From Granulosicoccaceae bacterium (GTDB taxonomy: Bacteria > Pseudomonadota > Gammaproteobacteria > Granulosicoccales > Granulosicoccaceae): a stretch of DNA of 10,773 bases. The notes beneath the pieces are model-generated. The model worked only from the letters and a program-made list of their open reading frames with translations. It did no database searches and was not told the origin of the DNA. The translations under genes were made by a program, and so were the position numbers. Within the stretch, counting starts at the first letter, position 1; the number at the start of each line of letters is the position of its first letter. Below are positions 7,754-10,773 of this stretch, in pieces. The stretch lies in contig JALZUX010000328.1 in the NCBI GenBank assembly GCA_023301405.1, positions 1 to 10,773 on the forward strand. The letters run 5' to 3'.

Positions 7754-7903
7754 CTGTCCGAGAACTATGATCTACTACGGGCGCGGTCTTTTGGCCAGCT
7801 ATTACGATCGATATCGTTAAAGAAGAATGACTATTCGCCTCTATCGATCGAAATATCTGACTCAAAATCTCACGCCCTCGCAACGACCCTAGTTCCCGGA
7901 CAG
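7754..7903. repeat. Fold-back repeat element, copy 2 (MITE-like or REP-like)
   Basis: Second 150-base unit, direct orientation, 12 bases after copy 1. Its ends CTGTCCGAGAACTA and TAGTTCCCGGACAG are inverted repeats with one mismatch in 14. Inside, CGATCGAT (7805-7812) pairs with ATCGATCG (7843-7850), and GAAT/ATTC closes a 4-base loop at the centre (7825-7836). The whole unit can therefore form one long interrupted hairpin. The flanks CCACCTAGGAGC (7742-7753) and GCTTCTAGTGG (7904-7914) also pair, with one bulge. It ends 26 bases from the pilC stop. Because pilC and pilD are co-directional, both copies would be transcribed in any pilBCD mRNA and could form long RNA hairpins there. Confidence 0.87.
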
Positions 7904-7929
7904 GCTTCTAGTGGCGCAGGCTGGTGTTT

Positions 7930-9144
7930 TTAGAATGCGTCGCCCATTTTAAAGATCGGCAGATACATCGCAACAACAAGGCCACCAACCACAACGCCAA
8001 GGAAGGCCATGATCATAGGTTCCATCAAACTGGTTAGCGCATCGACTGAATTATCTACTTCATCTTCATAATAGTCAGCAACTTTTGCCAGCATGTCATC
8101 AAGTGCACCAGATTCTTCACCGATCGACACCATCTGTATAGCCATATTTGAAAACAGATTTTGCTCTCGCATTGATGCGGTCAACCTTTGACCTGTCGAG
8201 GTGTCATCACGCATTTTCAATACGGCATCTCGATAAACTGCGTTGCCTGCTGCACCTGCAACCGAATCCATTGCTTCTACTAACGGTACGCCAGCAGAAG
8301 ACATAGTAGACAATGTTCTAGCAACTTTTGAGGTTGACGCTTTGTGAACAATTTCACCAATGATTGGCAATTTCAAAATCAGTGCGTCAGTTTTGTCTCT
8401 GAATTTTTGCGATTTCTTATGTATTGATTTCAGTATGAATACCACACCACCGATCACACCGAATATTAACAACCACCATTGCTGCATAAACTCTGATAGG
8501 TTGACCACCATTTTGGTGAACGCTGGTAAGTCGCTGCCAACACCTTCAAATAGTGTTTCGAACTGTGGTACGACGAATATTAACAGGATCGCGGTAACAA
8601 TGAAGGCGACGATTAGAACGGCAACAGGATAAAACATGGCACTTTTAATCTTTGCCTTCAGCGCTTCTGTTTTTTCTTTGTACGTTGCCACTTCATTCAG
8701 AAGCTTCTCAAGTGTACCCGATTGCTCACCGGCTTCCACAAGGTTACAGAAGAGGTCGTCAAAGTGATCAGGATGATTTCTCAATGCGACGGTCAGGCTG
8801 CTACCGCCTTCGACATCCCCCTTTATTTGATTGACCACTTGTGACATAGCTTTGTTATCAAGGCCGTTTGCTACAATTTCAAAGGCTTGGACAAGTGGTA
8901 CACCCGCGCCCATCATAGTGGTTAACTGCCGAGCAAAGATTGATATATCGGCGGCAGTAATACTGTTTTTACCACCTTTGATCACCTTTTGCTTTTTAAC
9001 TTTGGTGGGCGTAATTCCTTGGCGCCGGAGCTGAGCTTTGATTAAGTCCATGCTCTTACTTGCCATTTCGCCTTTGACGACCTGGCCCTTGGAATCCTTC
9101 CCTTCCCAAATGAAGACTGTTTTTTTAATTGCTGCGGCTGCCAT
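7930..9144 (-). CDS. pilC: Type IV pilus inner-membrane platform protein PilC
   Basis: PilC is the polytopic inner-membrane protein on which the PilB and PilT motors act to add or remove pilin subunits. It has 404 residues from the ATG at 9144. The N-terminus AAAAIKKTVFIWEGKDSKG is the PilC/GspF-type start. Two T2SSF domains follow. The first, about 68-190, has FARQLTTMMGAGVPLVQAFE, the loop VEAGEQSGTLEKLL and TM1 (about 172-194). The second, about 271-393, has the matching VARTLSTMSSAGVPLVEAM and VSIGEESGALDDML. TM2 lies at about 223-240 and TM3 at about 375-397. The ATG has AGGA (9158-9155) ten bases before it, inside the end of pilB. A TTG directly after the pilB stop is an alternative start, with poorer spacing. 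pilB ends 6 bases upstream. Confidence 0.97.
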   Translation of the reverse strand: MAAAAIKKTVFIWEGKDSKGQVVKGEMASKSMDLIKAQLRRQGITPTKVKKQKVIKGGKNSITAADISIFARQLTTMMGAGVPLVQAFEIVANGLDNKAMSQVVNQIKGDVEGGSSLTVALRNHPDHFDDLFCNLVEAGEQSGTLEKLLNEVATYKEKTEALKAKIKSAMFYPVAVLIVAFIVTAILLIFVVPQFETLFEGVGSDLPAFTKMVVNLSEFMQQWWLLIFGVIGGVVFILKSIHKKSQKFRDKTDALILKLPIIGEIVHKASTSKVARTLSTMSSAGVPLVEAMDSVAGAAGNAVYRDAVLKMRDDTSTGQRLTASMREQNLFSNMAIQMVSIGEESGALDDMLAKVADYYEDEVDNSVDALTSLMEPMIMAFLGVVVGGLVVAMYLPIFKMGDAF

Positions 9145-9150
9145 GATCAA

Positions 9151-10773
9151 TTAATCCTGCGTGACGCGGTTAGCTTCTTCCAGGCTGGTTAATCCAGCCA
9201 TCACTTTCTTTAAAGCTGATCGACGTAAATCATCGATGCCTTCTTTCTTCGACTGGTCTGCGATATCTATAGCATTACCATCAGCCATGATTATTCGGCC
9301 CATGTCCTCTGAAATTGGCATAACCTGATAGATGCCAACTCGGCCTTTGTAACCTTCATTACACTTACTACAACCGTTAGCAGAATATATCGTAAGGTCC
9401 TTTACGTCTTCTTCGCTAAAACCTTCTTTCAGTAACACTTCCTTTGGAACGTCTGCAGGTTGTTTGCAGTCACACAAGCGGCGAGCCAGTCTTTGTGCAA
9501 TGATTAATGTTACGGCTGTAGCAACGTTAAAGGCTGGCACACCCATATTCATCAATCGGGATATAGTTTGAGGCGCATCGTTGGTGTGTAATGTTGATAA
9601 TACCAAGTGGCCTGTTTGCGCCGCTTTTATCGCAATACTTGCAGTTTCAAGGTCTCGTATCTCACCCACCATGATGATGTCAGGATCTTGTCTTAAAAAT
9701 GATTTCAATGCTTCAGCAAACGTAAGTCCTGCTTTTGGATTGACATTCACCTGATTGATACCAGCCAGGTTTATTTCCGCTGGATCTTCAGCCGTTGAAA
9801 TATTAGTGTCGGCAGTATTTAGAATGTTTAGGCCGGTATAAAGTGATACGGTTTTACCACTACCAGTTGGTCCGGTAACCAGTATCATTCCATATGGATT
9901 AGCAAGTGCATCCATGTAGAGTTTTTTCTGTGAGTCTTCATAGCCAAGTGCGTCAATGCCAAGCTGTGCGCTGCTGGGGTCTAAAATACGAAGAACTGTC
10001 TTTTCGCCGAAAAGAGTCGGGCAGGTATTAACACGAAAATCAATTGCGCGGTTTTTTGTGATCTTAAGCTTGATTCTGCCATCCTGCGGAACACGGCGCT
10101 CAGAGATATCCATTTTCGACATCACTTTCAAGCGTGCAGTCAGTCTGCCAGCCAGGTTGAGTGGCGGCTCAGACACTTCCTGCAGAATACCGTCGATGCG
10201 GAATCGTATACGAAAGATTTTTTCGTAGGGCTCAACATGAATATCTGAAGCGCCGCGTTTGATCGCATCAAGAAGTACTTTATTAACGAATCTAACAACC
10301 GGTGTGTCATCGACGTCAGAGGTGTCTTCGGCTTCACCGGAGCTATCATCGCTGGCGATATCCATATCGAAGCTTTCATCAAGTCCATCGCCCAGTCCGC
10401 TCATGCCACTGCCGGAAGAGGCTTTCTCGATTAGTTCGGCAAGCTTGTCCTCTTCAACCAGCACTGGGATCACTGTTTGCCCGGAACTGAATTTGATTTC
10501 GTCAAGAGCAGCGGTATTAGTGGGATCTGATAGTGCAACAAATAGCCGATTGCCACGTTGAAAAATCGGTAGTGCGTTGTTCTTTGCTACCGAATCTTCG
10601 TTGATATGGTCTGTTGGCAGGGAGTCAGCGGATAGTGCTGAAAGATCAAAGAGTGAGAAACCAAATTCTTGTGCAGCAATGTTAGCAATTCGAGTGGCCG
10701 AAATGTCCATGTGATGCACAAGGTGACTGATTAACTGACGTTTGTTAGCGCTAGCGTCTGCAAGTGCTTTCAG
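9151..10773 (-). CDS. pilB: Type IV pilus extension ATPase PilB (5' end outside the window)
   Basis: PilB is the hexameric cytoplasmic ATPase that powers pilus extension. The reading frame stays open to the right edge with 540 codons visible; an internal GTG at 10719 is not the start, since LKALADASANKRQLISHL before it fits the PilB N-terminal region. Numbering visible residues, the T2SSE N-terminal domain is up to about 115. An acidic, Ser/Gly-rich linker (about 119-157) leads to RFVNKVLLDAIKRGASDIHVEP. Walker A is GPTGSGKT (301-308). An Asp box follows in STAEDPAEI. Walker B is DIIMVGEIRD (365-374) and the His box is TGHLVLSTLHTNDA (387-400). The zinc tetracysteine motif is Cys434, Cys436, Cys468 and Cys471. 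The first pair is CxC, where PilB proteins more often have CxxC. Roughly 30 residues are missing at the N-terminus compared with Pseudomonas PilB. pilC follows directly; pilA is not in the window. Confidence 0.96.
   Translation of the reverse strand: MKALADASANKRQLISHLVHHMDISATRIANIAAQEFGFSLFDLSALSADSLPTDHINEDSVAKNNALPIFQRGNRLFVALSDPTNTAALDEIKFSSGQTVIPVLVEEDKLAELIEKASSGSGMSGLGDGLDESFDMDIASDDSSGEAEDTSDVDDTPVVRFVNKVLLDAIKRGASDIHVEPYEKIFRIRFRIDGILQEVSEPPLNLAGRLTARLKVMSKMDISERRVPQDGRIKLKITKNRAIDFRVNTCPTLFGEKTVLRILDPSSAQLGIDALGYEDSQKKLYMDALANPYGMILVTGPTGSGKTVSLYTGLNILNTADTNISTAEDPAEINLAGINQVNVNPKAGLTFAEALKSFLRQDPDIIMVGEIRDLETASIAIKAAQTGHLVLSTLHTNDAPQTISRLMNMGVPAFNVATAVTLIIAQRLARRLCDCKQPADVPKEVLLKEGFSEEDVKDLTIYSANGCSKCNEGYKGRVGIYQVMPISEDMGRIIMADGNAIDIADQSKKEGIDDLRRSALKKVMAGLTSLEEANRVTQD

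Noticed and set aside
7682..7933. An 83-codon plus-strand open frame across the two repeats, with an internally repeated peptide
   Set aside because: The peptide repeat only reflects the DNA repeat. The frame starts at TTG inside copy 1, has no ribosome binding site and overlaps the pilC end antisense.
10717..10719. GTG as the start codon of pilB
   Set aside because: The frame stays open for 18 more codons to the window edge, and the encoded residues fit the PilB N-terminal region, so the true start lies outside.

Overview
The window is a stretch of a gammaproteobacterial chromosome. The evidence is an FtsZ tail of the usual proteobacterial type, LpxC (so an outer membrane with lipid A), a SecA with a C-terminal SecB/zinc motif, a DciA-type helicase-loader gene beside secA, and a type IV pilus pilB-pilC-pilD-coaE cluster. 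The gene order (ftsZ-lpxC-dciA-secA-argJ facing coaE-pilD-pilC-pilB) resembles blocks seen in Pseudomonas, Vibrio and related lineages rather than E. coli. I cannot name the genus. All main genes are intact, apart from the two cut by the window edges.

Layout. Positions 1-146 hold the 3' end of ftsZ (+). A spacer leads to lpxC (434-1348, +, GTG start). A short convergent spacer with hairpins and many CTAG tetranucleotides separates lpxC from a small dciA/DUF721 gene (1470-1757, -). A 336-base divergent region (1758-2093) has no normal-sized gene, but carries short direct repeats and an 11-codon mini-ORF whose stop overlaps the secA start. secA (2094-4820) and argJ (4830-6047) follow on the + strand, 9 bases apart. 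argJ meets coaE tail to tail with only 9 bases between them. The minus strand then carries, in transcription order from the right edge, pilB (cut by the edge), pilC, pilD and coaE.

How the genes work together. The left half covers division (FtsZ), lipid A synthesis (LpxC), replicative helicase loading (DciA), protein export (SecA) and arginine synthesis (ArgJ), all housekeeping. The right half encodes the type IV pilus extension ATPase (PilB), the inner-membrane platform (PilC) and the prepilin peptidase (PilD). coaE, for the last step of CoA synthesis, is the distal gene of that transcription unit.

The one clearly accessory signal lies in the gap between pilC and pilD. It is a tandem pair of 150-base elements, about 85% identical to each other by hand count. 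Each is bounded by CTGTCCG/CGGACAG and each is a long imperfect palindrome, so each can fold into one long hairpin. At one stem position the two copies differ by a matched A-T to G-C exchange, which hints that the fold is maintained. They look like non-coding, MITE-like or REP-like fold-back elements inserted into the pilus operon. I saw no tRNA, rRNA, CRISPR array, transposase gene or confident promoter.
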